Below, piece by piece: positions 27,006 through 36,861 of a stretch of 64,000 bases of DNA. The notes under the pieces are model-generated. The model did no database searches and had not been told where the DNA came from. It saw only the letters and a program-made list of their open reading frames with translations. The DNA is from Pseudoxanthomonas sp. X-1. GTDB lineage: Bacteria; Pseudomonadota; Gammaproteobacteria; Xanthomonadales; Xanthomonadaceae. The translations under genes were made by a program, and so were the position numbers. Each line of letters opens with the position of its first letter. The stretch's first letter is position 1. Where the stretch lies: contig NZ_CP083376.1 of the NCBI RefSeq assembly GCF_020042665.1, forward strand, positions 2,702,001-2,766,000, read 5' to 3'.

Positions 27006-28220
27006 ATGACTCCGACCGGTAACCGAATCGTGACTTTCGAGAAGCCCTTGGAAATGAAGGTCAACACCTTCAAATTTCCAGAGCTGATAACCCCTCAAGG
27101 GAAAAGCGCACCCCATGGCGCTATCCTCAAAATAGTTACCACAAATATCTGTGGCAGCGACCTTCACATTTATCGCGGTTCGTTTGCTGTTCCCAAGGGA
27201 ATGACCATGGGCCATGAAATGACCGGCGAAGTGATCGAAGTGGGATCAGACGTCGAAGTCGTGAAGAAGGGCGACATCGTTTCCGTTCCCTTCAATGTGG
27301 GGTGTGGGCGTTGCTACAACTGCAAGCATATGCGCTCCGATGTATGCGAGAACACCAACCCCGAAATCGACTGCGGAGCCTACGGGTTCAACCTCGGTGG
27401 CTGGACGGGGGGGCAAGGTGATTATCTCTTCGTACCGTATGCGGATTTCAATCTCCTTCGCTTCCCTGACAAGGATGCCGCCATGGAAAAAATCCGCGAC
27501 CTGACCCTTCTCTCTGACGTATTACCCACAGCTTTCCATGGGTTCGCTGGCCCAGACTGGCCAGCCGCGCCGGCCTACGTCGTCGGCGAAAACATCCTGA
27601 TCTTCGGTGCCGGGCCGGTCGGCAGAGCGGGTGCCGCCTGCGCCAGACTTCTGGGTGCAGGCGCCATCATCGTTGCCGATTACATTCAAGAGCGGCTGGA
27701 CCTTCTCAAGCCACACGGCGTGGAAACCATCAACCTTTCCGACGGCGTGCCGATCGAGGAGCATCTCGAACGCATTACCGGGCACAGGGAGGTGGATCGC
27801 GTCATCGACTATGTTGGTGTGGACTGCCGCGGGTTTGGCGCGGAGGCTGACAAGATCGTGGAGAGCGCTGTTACCAACGCAATGCTCAAATATGTCCGCT
27901 TCGGCGGAATGACCAGTACGGTCGGTGTGTACTGCGCAAACCCGATCTCGAAAGACCCGAAAGCCAAGAAAGGCCATATGGATCTGGAATGGTCCAACGC
28001 CTGGATCAAGTCGCCGCGAATGTCGGCTGGTCAATCTCCGACGGCCAACTACAACCACGCGTTAATGCGGGCGATACTGAACGATCGCATGCCTTACCTT
28101 TCGCCGATGATGAACACTAAGTTCATCAAGCTCGAAGACGCGCCCGCCGCGTACAAAGAGTTCGACGCGGGTTCTGCATACAAGTACGTCATCGACCCGC
28201 ATGGTTCAGTGCGGCATTAA
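27006..28220 (+). CDS. fdhA: Glutathione-independent formaldehyde dehydrogenase-like zinc dehydrogenase
   Basis: A 404-residue zinc-dependent medium-chain dehydrogenase resembling Pseudomonas putida FdhA, which oxidises formaldehyde to formate with tightly bound NAD. Catalytic zinc: TTNICGSDLHIYRG and GHEMTGEVIEVG. Structural zinc loop: CGRCYNCKHMRSDVC. Family-typical stretches include VSVPFNVGCGRC, GGWTGGQGDY, VPYADFNLLRFPD and the NAD motif IFGAGPVGRAGAA. The start at MTPTGNR has GAGG seven bases upstream, better than the longer frame. It is clearly diverged from the P. putida enzyme, so another aldehyde could be the substrate. Confidence 0.8.
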   Translation: MTPTGNRIVTFEKPLEMKVNTFKFPELITPQGKSAPHGAILKIVTTNICGSDLHIYRGSFAVPKGMTMGHEMTGEVIEVGSDVEVVKKGDIVSVPFNVGCGRCYNCKHMRSDVCENTNPEIDCGAYGFNLGGWTGGQGDYLFVPYADFNLLRFPDKDAAMEKIRDLTLLSDVLPTAFHGFAGPDWPAAPAYVVGENILIFGAGPVGRAGAACARLLGAGAIIVADYIQERLDLLKPHGVETINLSDGVPIEEHLERITGHREVDRVIDYVGVDCRGFGAEADKIVESAVTNAMLKYVRFGGMTSTVGVYCANPISKDPKAKKGHMDLEWSNAWIKSPRMSAGQSPTANYNHALMRAILNDRMPYLSPMMNTKFIKLEDAPAAYKEFDAGSAYKYVIDPHGSVRH

Positions 28221-28703
28221 GCATCCGGCGCGGGCTAAGCATCAGGATGTCTCACACTTTCTGGTGAGAGGCATTCTGGTCCCGCCAGTCTCCGGGCAGC
28301 AACTGGAGCCGGCGAATATTTTCGCCGGCATTTGCCGTCTGCCCCAGGGTACTTGCCTTGGCTCGGACCAGGAGCAGAGCCTCAGCAATCCGCAGGTGAT
28401 GATCAACCGCAAGCGTGTTCAAGCGCTTGGTTCGCAATCGGCCAAGGGTCAGACGGGGACGATGCACGGCATCCATTGACGTGCGTGGCTGGAGATAGCC
28501 TTCGTCTGATCCTTATCACCCCACGGACTTGACAGGCTCGCCTGGTGTTGTGCCTGCCTCGGGCCATCGCACGGTCAACCCAGCCCTGGCTCATTCAGCC
28601 AGAAGTTTCCAATGATGTGGCCGAACTCGCCGCCGCCAGAATGGCAGTCACTTCTATAGGGAGATAGCACAGTGTTGGATAAGTCGGAACGGGAGGGTGG
28701 CCT
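28221..28703. other. Intergenic stretch after fdhA
   Basis: These 483 bp have no gene I can identify. A hairpin (GCCGGCGAA-TATT-TTCGCCGGC, 28308-28329) and a weaker one (TCTCAC/GTGAGA, 28250-28269) follow fdhA and may end its transcript, although neither has a U-run. Short frames on both strands might be a decayed gene but match nothing I recognise. Confidence 0.45.
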
Positions 28704-29594
28704 ATGGAGCTGCGCCATCTTCGCTGCTTCGTAGTTCTTGCTGAGGAGCTACATTTCACGCGGGCGGCTGAGCGCCTGCATATCGAACAACCACCGCTAT
28801 CACGAGCCATCAAGGAACTTGAGGACGAGTTGGGCGTAGTGCTCTTCGACCGAAACCGACGAGGAACAGTTCTAACGGCGGCGGGCGCGGTCTTCTTGCA
28901 AGATGTTCGCCGTCTATTCACAGTGCTGGAACAGGCTCGTGAAAATGCCAAGGCTGTGGCATCGGGCTTGCGCGGTAGCCTGCGCATCGCTGTATCAGAT
29001 GGGGCTATCGATCCACGGCTGTCGGCATTTCTGGCTCGTTGCCGCGCCGAGGAGCCGGAGATCGAAATACGCTTGTCAGAAGTGCCTCTGGCAGAGCAAG
29101 TGCGTGGCTTGCGTTCGGGCGACTTCATGATCGGGTTCGCGCACACGGGCGATGTCGGCGACGGTATCGCTGCCGAACCAATCTGGCACGACCCGCTGGT
29201 GATTGCGGTGCCAGCTCGTCACTCATTGCTCACCTACAAGGAGGTGCCACTTCAAGAACTTCAAGGCCATCCACTTGTCCTGTGCGACCCGCAGGTATGC
29301 GAGGGCTATTGCCGCGAACTCAAGCGGCTGCTCAACACGTTGGAGCACAAGCTGAATGTTGTCGAGGAAGTGTCCTCGCTGGACATGATGCTCACGTTGG
29401 TCGGCGCCGGCTACGGCATCGGCTTCATGACGGCGACCAAGATTCCCATCTCCCAACGGCCGGATGTGGTGATCCGCCCCTTGGCGATGGATTCTGCCGT
29501 GATCACCACCTACCTGCTTCGGCCCGACGGCGGCAATTTATCGGCTTCGGTGGAGCGATTTATCGTTCGCCTTCGCGACTCTTCGGACGGTTGA
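28704..29594 (+). CDS. LysR-family regulator in the ICE right arm
   Basis: A 296-residue LysR protein with HTH at residues 1-60 (HFTRAAERLHIEQPPLSRAI), a linker helix, and an effector domain from residue 90 (GSLRIAVSDGAIDPRLSAFL) to the end. A GGGAGGG ribosome-binding site precedes the start. It is followed by a convergent Cro/CI-type gene. This type of LysR gene is common near the integrase end of clc-type ICEs, where regulators of element activation reside; a role in ICE control or in cargo expression are both possible. Confidence 0.87.
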   Translation: MELRHLRCFVVLAEELHFTRAAERLHIEQPPLSRAIKELEDELGVVLFDRNRRGTVLTAAGAVFLQDVRRLFTVLEQARENAKAVASGLRGSLRIAVSDGAIDPRLSAFLARCRAEEPEIEIRLSEVPLAEQVRGLRSGDFMIGFAHTGDVGDGIAAEPIWHDPLVIAVPARHSLLTYKEVPLQELQGHPLVLCDPQVCEGYCRELKRLLNTLEHKLNVVEEVSSLDMMLTLVGAGYGIGFMTATKIPISQRPDVVIRPLAMDSAVITTYLLRPDGGNLSASVERFIVRLRDSSDG

Positions 29595-29616
29595 CGGAGC
29601 CTGGCAGGCTAGACAC

Positions 29617-29910
29617 TCAGGGATCAGTGTCGGCACGCAGATTGCGTTCGGTCGCCGTCATCAGGTCAGCCGCGCTTATTCCAAGTGCCGTAGAAATTTT
29701 CAGTATGAGCGGAAGCGTGGGCACGTGCTCACCACGCTCGATCTTACCCATGTGAGAACGCGAAATGCTTGCCCGAGATGCGAACTCGTCTTGCGCGACT
29801 CCTTGAGCGACGCGCGCAGCGCGCACGGCCTGTCCGAAGGCTAACGCCGACTCGGATTCATACGTCGATGTGCCAGAAGGACGGCCTGGCTGAATTGTTG
29901 ATTTCTGCAT
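29617..29910 (-). CDS. Cro/CI-type (XRE) helix-turn-helix regulator
   Basis: A 97-residue regulator with one HTH_3 domain at about residues 23-82: FGQAVRAARVAQGVAQDEFA, then SISRSHMGKIERGEHVPTL. The start at MQKSTIQ was preferred because the longer frame enters the operators just upstream. Two short palindromes at 29940-29966 sit where such a repressor would control its own gene and the divergent one. It probably regulates the ICE right-end genes. Confidence 0.85.
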   Translation of the reverse strand: MQKSTIQPGRPSGTSTYESESALAFGQAVRAARVAQGVAQDEFASRASISRSHMGKIERGEHVPTLPLILKISTALGISAADLMTATERNLRADTDP

Positions 29911-29939
29911 TAGCAGAAGCGTCAAACAATCTGCCACAA

Positions 29940-29966
29940 TTAACCACGTTAAAGATAACGACGTTA
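29940..29966. promoter_or_regulatory. Two tandem palindromes, likely operators of the XRE regulator
   Basis: TTAAC-CAC-GTTAA (29940-29952) and TAAC-GAC-GTTA (29956-29966) share the same half-site and are 15 bp apart centre to centre. They lie 30 bp upstream of the XRE start in a region shared with the divergent LysR-like gene. Binding is inferred from symmetry and position. Confidence 0.6.
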
Positions 29967-30029
29967 AACTTCACTCTTTCCTGCAACGCTGGTTTGCCTT
30001 TCTGGACAGATCGCTTATTGGGGGCCCTC

Positions 30030-30683
30030 ATGCATGACGCCACCAGCCAGTTTTCCCATTTCAGGCTTGCTATCGCGCCCGGAGTGCCATCCTCTTGCCT
30101 CACAACGCTTCTTGCCCTACAGCGCGCGGAGGAACCAGAAGTCACCATCACGTTCTTTGAGACCTCAGCCGATGATCTGTTGACGGGCCTTGAGGAAGGC
30201 CGCTACGACGCTGGAATGACGCTTCGGAACGCTGGTGCTCCGGCCGTGAAAAGCCAACCGCTCTGGGTGGAGAACGTGGCTGTTGCAGTGCCGCTGGGGT
30301 CCCCCTTAGTTGCCCAGGCGAAGATCACGCTTGCCGAGCTTCTGGACTATCCGGTGTTTCGCTGGCCGGCGGAGGCTTGCCTACTGCTGGATCAGCGACT
30401 GTCCTTTCTTCCGTTGAGCCAGCAGAGCATTCAGCACGTGACTTCGTTCGAGATGATGGCGCTTTGGGTGACCGCTGGCTACGGAGTGGGGCTCTCCGCG
30501 CAATCGCGCATTGAGCGTGCCCATGCGTGGGGGATCACTATGCGACCGCTTTCAGACGGCCCCTACGAGATCGTGACATATCTGCAGCGGCCCCACGGAC
30601 GAGCCAATGTTGTTTCTGAGCGGTTCGAGCACAGGGCAATGTTGGTTGCCAGGGACAGGGCGGCTTGCTCGAATACCCCATAG
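30030..30683 (+). CDS. LysR substrate-binding domain protein without a DNA-binding domain
   Basis: A protein of about 217 residues that looks like a LysR effector domain alone: FRLAIAPGVPSSCLTTLLAL at the start and TSFEMMALWVTAGYGVGLSA in the second half. The frame is open upstream to 29769, but that part overlaps the XRE gene and shows no HTH, so this is either a genuine HTH-less relative or a LysR remnant whose front was lost. The start is uncertain. Divergent from the XRE gene, it may sense a ligand and modulate a full-length LysR partner. Confidence 0.65.
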   Translation: MHDATSQFSHFRLAIAPGVPSSCLTTLLALQRAEEPEVTITFFETSADDLLTGLEEGRYDAGMTLRNAGAPAVKSQPLWVENVAVAVPLGSPLVAQAKITLAELLDYPVFRWPAEACLLLDQRLSFLPLSQQSIQHVTSFEMMALWVTAGYGVGLSAQSRIERAHAWGITMRPLSDGPYEIVTYLQRPHGRANVVSERFEHRAMLVARDRAACSNTP

Positions 30684-30801
30684 CCCGCTCTCGCCGAGGC
30701 TGCGTGCGGGTAATTGCAGCGGCACGCGCCTGTTAGCGCGCCAGTGATAGCGCTTCCATCTCTGGCAATATGATGAATTAACATGGTCTTTGGAGGCACG
30801 A

Positions 30802-31770
30802 ATGGTTGGAAGTGGTTGGGATCGAGTACCAATTGACTCGCAAAGCATCGATGCGCCGCTGTCGCGCGCGGCGGTGTTTCTCACGTTGACAGTCGCCGAG
30901 GGCCACGAGGCCCTTCAGGCGGTCGCCGGCGTCTTGGACGGGCTGGACGACCTGATCAAAACGGTGGGCTTCCGCGATCTCAACGGCCGGCTGTCGTGCA
31001 TCACTGCACTGGGATCGGCGCTATGGGACCGTTTCCAGACCGGGAAGCGCCCGAAGGAACTACGGCCCTTCGTGCCCATCGAGGGTGCCAAGCACACCGC
31101 GCCTGCCACGCCCGGCGACCTGTTCTTTCACATCCGTGCCGAACGCGAGGACCTCTGTTTTGAATTCGAGCGCCTGCTGCTGGACCAACTGGGCAGCAGC
31201 GTGACGGTGGCCGACGAGGTGGTCGGTTTTCGCTACTTCGACTCCCGCGACCTGCTTGGCTTTGTCGATGGCACGGCCAACCCGACCGGGCACGACATCG
31301 GCGCCTCGACGCTGGTCGGCAGTGAAGATCAGGCGTTCGCCGGCGGCAGCTACTTGGTGGTGCAGAAGTATCTGCACCAAATGCAGCCGTGGGCTCGGCT
31401 CGCCAAGGACGAGCAAGAGCGGATCATCGGCCGGGAGATCGTCAGCAATGTCGAATTGCCCGACGCGACGAGCGGCCAGAAATCGCACAAGACCCTCGCC
31501 ACGATCGTGGACGACGACGGCACCGAGCACGACATCCTGCGCGACAACATGCCCTTCGGCCGCCCCGGCCAGGGCGAATATGGCACCTACTTCATCGGCT
31601 ACTCCAGGCATCTGTGGGTGACGCAGAAGATGCTGGAGCGCATGTTCCTCGGCGATCCGCCAGGCATGCACGACCGCCTGCTCGATTTCTCGACGGCGCA
31701 CACCGGCGCCGTGTTCTTCGCTCCCGCACCGCGCACGCTGAGCGAACTCGTGGAGGCGGTGCAAGCGTAA
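30802..31770 (+). CDS. DyP-type (dye-decolourising) heme peroxidase
   Basis: A 322-residue cytosolic DyP-type peroxidase. The family's GxxDG motif is GFVDGTANPTGHD (about residues 153-165), followed by GGSYLVVQKY and a C-terminal DRLLDFSTAHTGAVFFAP. It would use peroxide to oxidise phenolic or dye-like substrates with heme. There is no signal peptide or Tat motif, fitting the YfeX-like group. GGAGG stands five bases before the ATG at 30802, preferred over the start 12 bp earlier. It is the last cargo gene before the convergent integrase. Confidence 0.9.
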   Translation: MVGSGWDRVPIDSQSIDAPLSRAAVFLTLTVAEGHEALQAVAGVLDGLDDLIKTVGFRDLNGRLSCITALGSALWDRFQTGKRPKELRPFVPIEGAKHTAPATPGDLFFHIRAEREDLCFEFERLLLDQLGSSVTVADEVVGFRYFDSRDLLGFVDGTANPTGHDIGASTLVGSEDQAFAGGSYLVVQKYLHQMQPWARLAKDEQERIIGREIVSNVELPDATSGQKSHKTLATIVDDDGTEHDILRDNMPFGRPGQGEYGTYFIGYSRHLWVTQKMLERMFLGDPPGMHDRLLDFSTAHTGAVFFAPAPRTLSELVEAVQA

Positions 31771-31807
31771 TGCAGGGGCCGCAAGGCCCCTGCAAGGTTT
31801 GAGAGCC

Positions 31808-33751
31808 CTATGCTCCGTCTAGAACTACTGCGCTATCCACCAGCCGACGAACGCTTTGCCGCACATCCTCGGGGATGGGGTACGGGGCAATGGCCTCGGG
31901 CATATCCGCATAGTGCTGGTAGTCGCCCATGATGACCTGGATGATCGCCGGCACGTTGGTCGGCGTGACCGCATCAATGGCCGCGCGGTCCCCCAGGTCA
32001 GGGTGCGGCTGGGTCAGCATGCGGTACAGATCCCACGAATCCGCGTGCGGGCACTGGTTCATGAGCACCTGGGCCAGCTTGTGCTTGAGCGGCACCAGTT
32101 GCCAATCGGGAACACGCTGCCCCCGATTGCCCAAACTGATGGACAGCAACTTGCCCGCTTTCAGTTCGCGGTTGATCTGGTCCTTGGACTTTCCGGCCAG
32201 CTTGCCGAACAGCGGGACCGGCAAGCTGCTTGGAGACTCGTAGATGGTCAGCATTTCCTCGCGCTCGCGCTGGATCGCGGACACTTCCGGCTCTGGGGCA
32301 TGCGTCGGAGGCGGCGGTACCTGAGACAGCCGCTGGAACGTGATGCCGCCGTTGCTCGGGGTTACGACAATAGGCGTGGCCACGACGGGCGGGACGCCGG
32401 GAGGAGTGGGCTCGGCCATCGCGAGGGTCGCATCCACCGCTTCCTCCACTTCTGCCATCGCCGGCACCCCGTCGATACGGATGGTCAGATGCGCGCTCGC
32501 GGCTTCCACTTCGCCCTGTTCGAGCAGGTCGAGCCGATCGGCCCAGTCCTGCATCATCCGACGGCGCGGCTCAACGTACTTGGCGTGGTTGTAGGACGAA
32601 CTCACCTTGTTGGGGTCGGAATGGGAAAGCTGCGCGTCCACCCAAATCTTCGGGTAGCCAATCTCGTTGAGCGCCGTCGAGATAGTGCCGCGGATGCCGT
32701 GGCCGGTCAGGCGCCCCTCATAGCCCATGAGCTGCACGGCCTTGTTGAGGGTGTTCTCGCTGATGCGCTTCTTGAGTTCGCTGCGGTGTGACAGCAAGTA
32801 CTTCTGCGCCGGCCGCATCACCCCCAGGAGATAGCGCACGATCTCGATGGCCTGCAGGGATAGCGGCACGATATAGGGGGGCACATCCTGCGGCCGCTTC
32901 CCTGCCTTGCGCATTTCATCCTGGAGCTGCTTGACGATCTGCGGTGGGATGATCCACAAGCCCCTGTCGAGGTCGAACTGTTCGGGTTCGGCCAATCGCA
33001 GTTCGCCGGTGCGCACCCCGGTCAGGAACAGCAGCCGGACGCCAAGCTGGGTCTGCCAGCCACGGGGGTTGTAGAGCCGGAGCTTCTGGAGGAACTCGGG
33101 CATCTCGGGCAGGTGCAGGTAGGGATTGTGGGCTACGGGGGGCTTGGGCTCTGCCACCACGTCCAGGTCGGCGGCCGGGTTGACTTCCAACCCCTCGGCA
33201 ATGACCAGGGCATAGCGGAACAACTGGTTGAACCAGGTGCGGACCTTCTCGGCGGTGGTGAACGCCTTGCGTTTCTCGATCGCCGCCAAGACGCCCAGGA
33301 GTTGGGGGCGGCGAATGTCGTAGATCGACATTCTTCCCAGGGTGGGCAACACGTCCTTGTTGAAGATGCGCAGGATCTGCGACAGCGTGCTTTGACGGCC
33401 TTCCTTGAGTTCCTTGCGGCGATGCTCGACCCAGGCATCGAAGACGGTCTTGAAGGTGTATTCGCCCGCCAGCTTGGCCGCGTGCCGTTTCTGGTCGCGC
33501 TCGACCTGAGGATCGATCCCCCTGGCGAGCAGGGCCTGGGCCTTGTCTCGCTCGATCCGGGCCTCGCGCAGGCTGAGAGCAGGATAGCCGCCCAGGCACA
33601 GGCGCTTTTGCTTGCCCAGCCAGTAGTAGCGGAATTGCCATGACTTGCCGCCTGCGGCTGAGACCATCAGGCCCAGGCAGTCGTTGTCGGAGAGGGTGTA
33701 GCGTTTTCCGGTGGTCTTCGCCTGCCGGACGGTCAGATCAGAGAGCGCCAT
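31808..33751 (-). CDS. int: ICE tyrosine integrase (clc/IntB13 type)
   Basis: A 647-residue site-specific recombinase with an N-terminal DUF4102-type arm-binding domain (LSDLTVRQAKTTGKRYTLSD), a core-binding domain and the catalytic domain: Arg in TGVRTGELRLAE, His-x-x-Arg in TGHGIRGT, His in QLSHSD and Tyr in SSSYNHAKY. The C-terminal extension of about 230 residues is typical of clc-type ICE integrases, which target tRNA-Gly. The start at MALSDLTV is where homologues begin. It lies 226 bp from the attachment site and is transcribed inward. Confidence 0.92.
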   Translation of the reverse strand: MALSDLTVRQAKTTGKRYTLSDNDCLGLMVSAAGGKSWQFRYYWLGKQKRLCLGGYPALSLREARIERDKAQALLARGIDPQVERDQKRHAAKLAGEYTFKTVFDAWVEHRRKELKEGRQSTLSQILRIFNKDVLPTLGRMSIYDIRRPQLLGVLAAIEKRKAFTTAEKVRTWFNQLFRYALVIAEGLEVNPAADLDVVAEPKPPVAHNPYLHLPEMPEFLQKLRLYNPRGWQTQLGVRLLFLTGVRTGELRLAEPEQFDLDRGLWIIPPQIVKQLQDEMRKAGKRPQDVPPYIVPLSLQAIEIVRYLLGVMRPAQKYLLSHRSELKKRISENTLNKAVQLMGYEGRLTGHGIRGTISTALNEIGYPKIWVDAQLSHSDPNKVSSSYNHAKYVEPRRRMMQDWADRLDLLEQGEVEAASAHLTIRIDGVPAMAEVEEAVDATLAMAEPTPPGVPPVVATPIVVTPSNGGITFQRLSQVPPPPTHAPEPEVSAIQREREEMLTIYESPSSLPVPLFGKLAGKSKDQINRELKAGKLLSISLGNRGQRVPDWQLVPLKHKLAQVLMNQCPHADSWDLYRMLTQPHPDLGDRAAIDAVTPTNVPAIIQVIMGDYQHYADMPEAIAPYPIPEDVRQSVRRLVDSAVVLDGA

Positions 33752-33909
33752 TTCGAGACTCCTAAGTAATGACTTAGGCCCTATGCTCGTCATGGTCCCC
33801 GCTCAGCCCCAGCAACTATCCGGTAGCCGACCCACCCGTATTCTTGTGCCTTATTTGGTCACTCAAAAACGGTAGCTGTGGGTGGATTTCCGTGGCACTC
33901 GCTGGAATG

Positions 33910-33935
33910 AAAAAAGGAGCCGAAGCTCCTTTTTT
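33910..33935. terminator. Bidirectional intrinsic terminator between tRNA-Gly and integrase
   Basis: An 11-bp perfect stem (AAAAAAGGAGC / GCTCCTTTTTT) with a CGAA loop. The A and T runs at both ends allow termination in either direction. It would stop tRNA-Gly transcripts and insulate the integrase. Confidence 0.85.
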
Positions 33936-33977
33936 CAATGACCTACAGACCCCAGTAGAAGTCTGTGGATCAAAATT

Positions 33978-34053
<76 letters not shown>

Positions 34054-34100
34054 GTTGTGTGTTGCGTGAAGCGAAAGTCTACCCTCGCTTCTTCGAGTTG

Positions 34101-34174
34101 TGGAGGCCTGGGTCGGAATCGAACCGGCGTGCACGGATTTGCAGTCCGCTGCATAACCACTCTGCCACCAGGCC
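34101..34174 (-). tRNA. tRNA-Cys (GCA)
   Basis: The 74-nt gene has the acceptor stem GGCCTGG/CCAGGCC, anticodon GCA, T-loop GGTTCGATTCC and an encoded CCA. It is between two tRNA-Gly genes, 47 bp from the downstream one, as in the glyW-cysT arrangement that follows pgsA in E. coli. Confidence 0.97.
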
Positions 34175-34214
34175 GGTGACGCGCGGTTGGCCGTAAGAGC
34201 CTTCCGACAAAACA

Positions 34215-34236
34215 AAACCCCGATGGGCCGGGGTTT
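34215..34236 (-). terminator. Intrinsic terminator between tRNA-Gly and tRNA-Cys
   Basis: AAACCCCG and CGGGGTTT form an 8-bp stem with a 6-nt loop. On the minus strand it is followed by TTGTTTTG. It would end transcripts coming from pgsA and the first tRNA-Gly before the tRNA-Cys gene. Confidence 0.65.
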
Positions 34237-34282
34237 CGTCAACGCCGTTGAAGCAACTCCACTTCAACTGCGCCTTGAAACT

Positions 34283-34989
<707 letters not shown>

Positions 34990-34993
<4 letters not shown>

Positions 34994-36861
34994 GGGCGAT
35001 CTGGGCCGGGCGTTGTGGGCGCCGCCGGTTCCGGCAACCCGTGCAGGTTAGCGTAGATGCGCTGGGCCAGCGCGTGATTGACGCCCTCCACCCGCGCGAT
35101 CTCCTCCACGCCGGCGGCCTTGAGCCCGGCCAGGCCGCCGAAATGCTTGAGCAGACTGGCGCGCCGGCGCGGGCCGATGCCGGCGATGTCCTCCAGCTTG
35201 CTGGTGGTGCGCGCCTTCTGGCGCTTGCCGCGATGGCCGGTGATGGCGAAACGGTGGGCTTCGTCACGGACCTGCTGGATCAGCTGCAGCGCCGGCGAGG
35301 CGGCGCCGGGGCTGACCTCGCGGCCGTCGTCCAGGATCAGGGTCTCGTGGCCGGCGCGGCGTTCCACGCCCTTGGCCACGCCGACCAGGGCCACGCCGTC
35401 CACGCCCAGGTCGGCCAGCACCTCGCGCGCCTGGCGCAGCTGGCCGGCGCCGCCGTCGATCAGCAGCACGTCCGGCAGCACCGTGCCCTCCTCCATCGCA
35501 CGCCGGAAGCGGCGCTCGATCGCCTGGCGCATAGCCGCGTAGTCGTCGCCCGGCTCGATGCCGGTGATGTTGAAGCGCCGGTACTGCGAACGCACCGCGC
35601 CCTTCTCGTCGAACACCACGCACGAGGCCACCGTGGCCTCGCCCATGGTGTGGCTGATGTCGAAGCACTCGATGCGCTGGGCCGGCTCGGCCAACCCCAG
35701 CAGCTCGGCCAGGGCCTGGCTGCGCGCGGCCTGGGCGTTGCGGCTGGTCATCTCGGTGGCCAGGGTGATCTGCGCGTTGCGCCGGGCCAGATCGAGGTAG
35801 CCGGCGCGCTCGCCGCGCACGTTCCACTTCAGCTGGACCTTGCGGCCGGCGGCGGTGGACAGCGCGGCCTCGATCAGCTCGGCATCGGGGATCTCGCGGT
35901 CCAGCAGCAGCTCGCGCGGCGGCACCTGCTCGGCGTAGTACTGCGAGACGAAGGCGGCCAGCACTTCCTCGGCGCTTTCCTCGCCGTTGGTGCGCGGGTA
36001 GAAGGCGCGCGTGCCCAGGTTGCGGCCGTCGCGGAAGGCCAGCAGCAGCACGCAGGCGGTGCTGCCCTGCATCGCGCAGGCCAGCGCGTCCAGGTCCGCG
36101 GCGTGGCCGTCCACGTACTGGCGCGACTGCATGCCGCGCAGGCGCTTGAGCAGGTCGCGCAGGCGCGCGGCCTCCTCGAAGTCCAGCTTCTCCGCGGCGC
36201 GCTCCATCTCGGCGGTCAGCTCGTCGGACAGCTCATCGCTGCGCCCGCCCAGGAACAGACTGGCGCGATGCACCGACTGGTCGTATTCGGCCTGGCCGAC
36301 CAGCTCCACGCACGGCGCGGTGCAGCGGCCGATCTGGTACTGCAGGCACGGCCGGGTGCGGTTGCGGAAGACGCTGTCCTCGCAGTTGCGGATGCGGAAC
36401 AGCTTCTGCATCAGGTTGAGCGTGTCGCGCACCGCGCCGGCGCTGGCGTAGGGGCCGAAGTAGCGCCCGGGGATCGCGCGCGGGCCGCGGTGGAAGGCGA
36501 TGCGCGGGAACTCCTCGCTGGTCAGCAGCACGTAGGGATAGCTCTTGTCGTCGCGCAGGGCCACGTTGTAGCGCGGGCTGAGCGACTTGATCAGCTGGTT
36601 TTCCAGCAGCAGCGCCTCGGCCTCGGTGCGGGTGACCGTGACGTCCATGCGCGCGATCTGCGAGATCATCGCGATGGTGCGCGGGTTGCGCGGCGCGTTG
36701 TTGAAATAGCTGCCCACGCGGTTGCGCAGCGCGCGCGCCTTGCCGACGTACAGCAGCGTGTCGTCGGCCGCGTACATGCGGTACACGCCCGGCGCGGTGC
36801 TCAACGAAGCGGCGAAGGCCTTGCCGTCGAACGGCTGGCCTGGGGAACTGCGACGACTCAT
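34990..36861 (-). CDS. uvrC: Excinuclease ABC subunit C
   Basis: A 623-residue UvrC, which makes both incisions in nucleotide excision repair. In order it has a GIY-YIG domain (GVYRMYAADDTLLYVGKARALRNRV, split across its length), a UvrB-binding UVR motif (EKLDFEEAARLRDLL), the RNase H-like endonuclease domain (IECFDISHTMGEATV, LLIDGGAGQL) and C-terminal helix-hairpin-helix motifs (LEDIAGIGPRRRASLLKHFG). The start overlaps the stop of the NHL gene (ATGA). This is the chromosomal gene, distinct from the ICE uvrA and uvrB. Confidence 0.96.

Noticed and set aside
28308..28329. Hairpin after fdhA as an intrinsic terminator
   Set aside because: The stem is good but no U-run follows, so it was noted only in the intergenic entry.
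28252..28476. Small minus-strand frame downstream of fdhA as a transposase remnant
   Set aside because: A faint likeness to IS66 transposase ends was considered, but no motif supports it.
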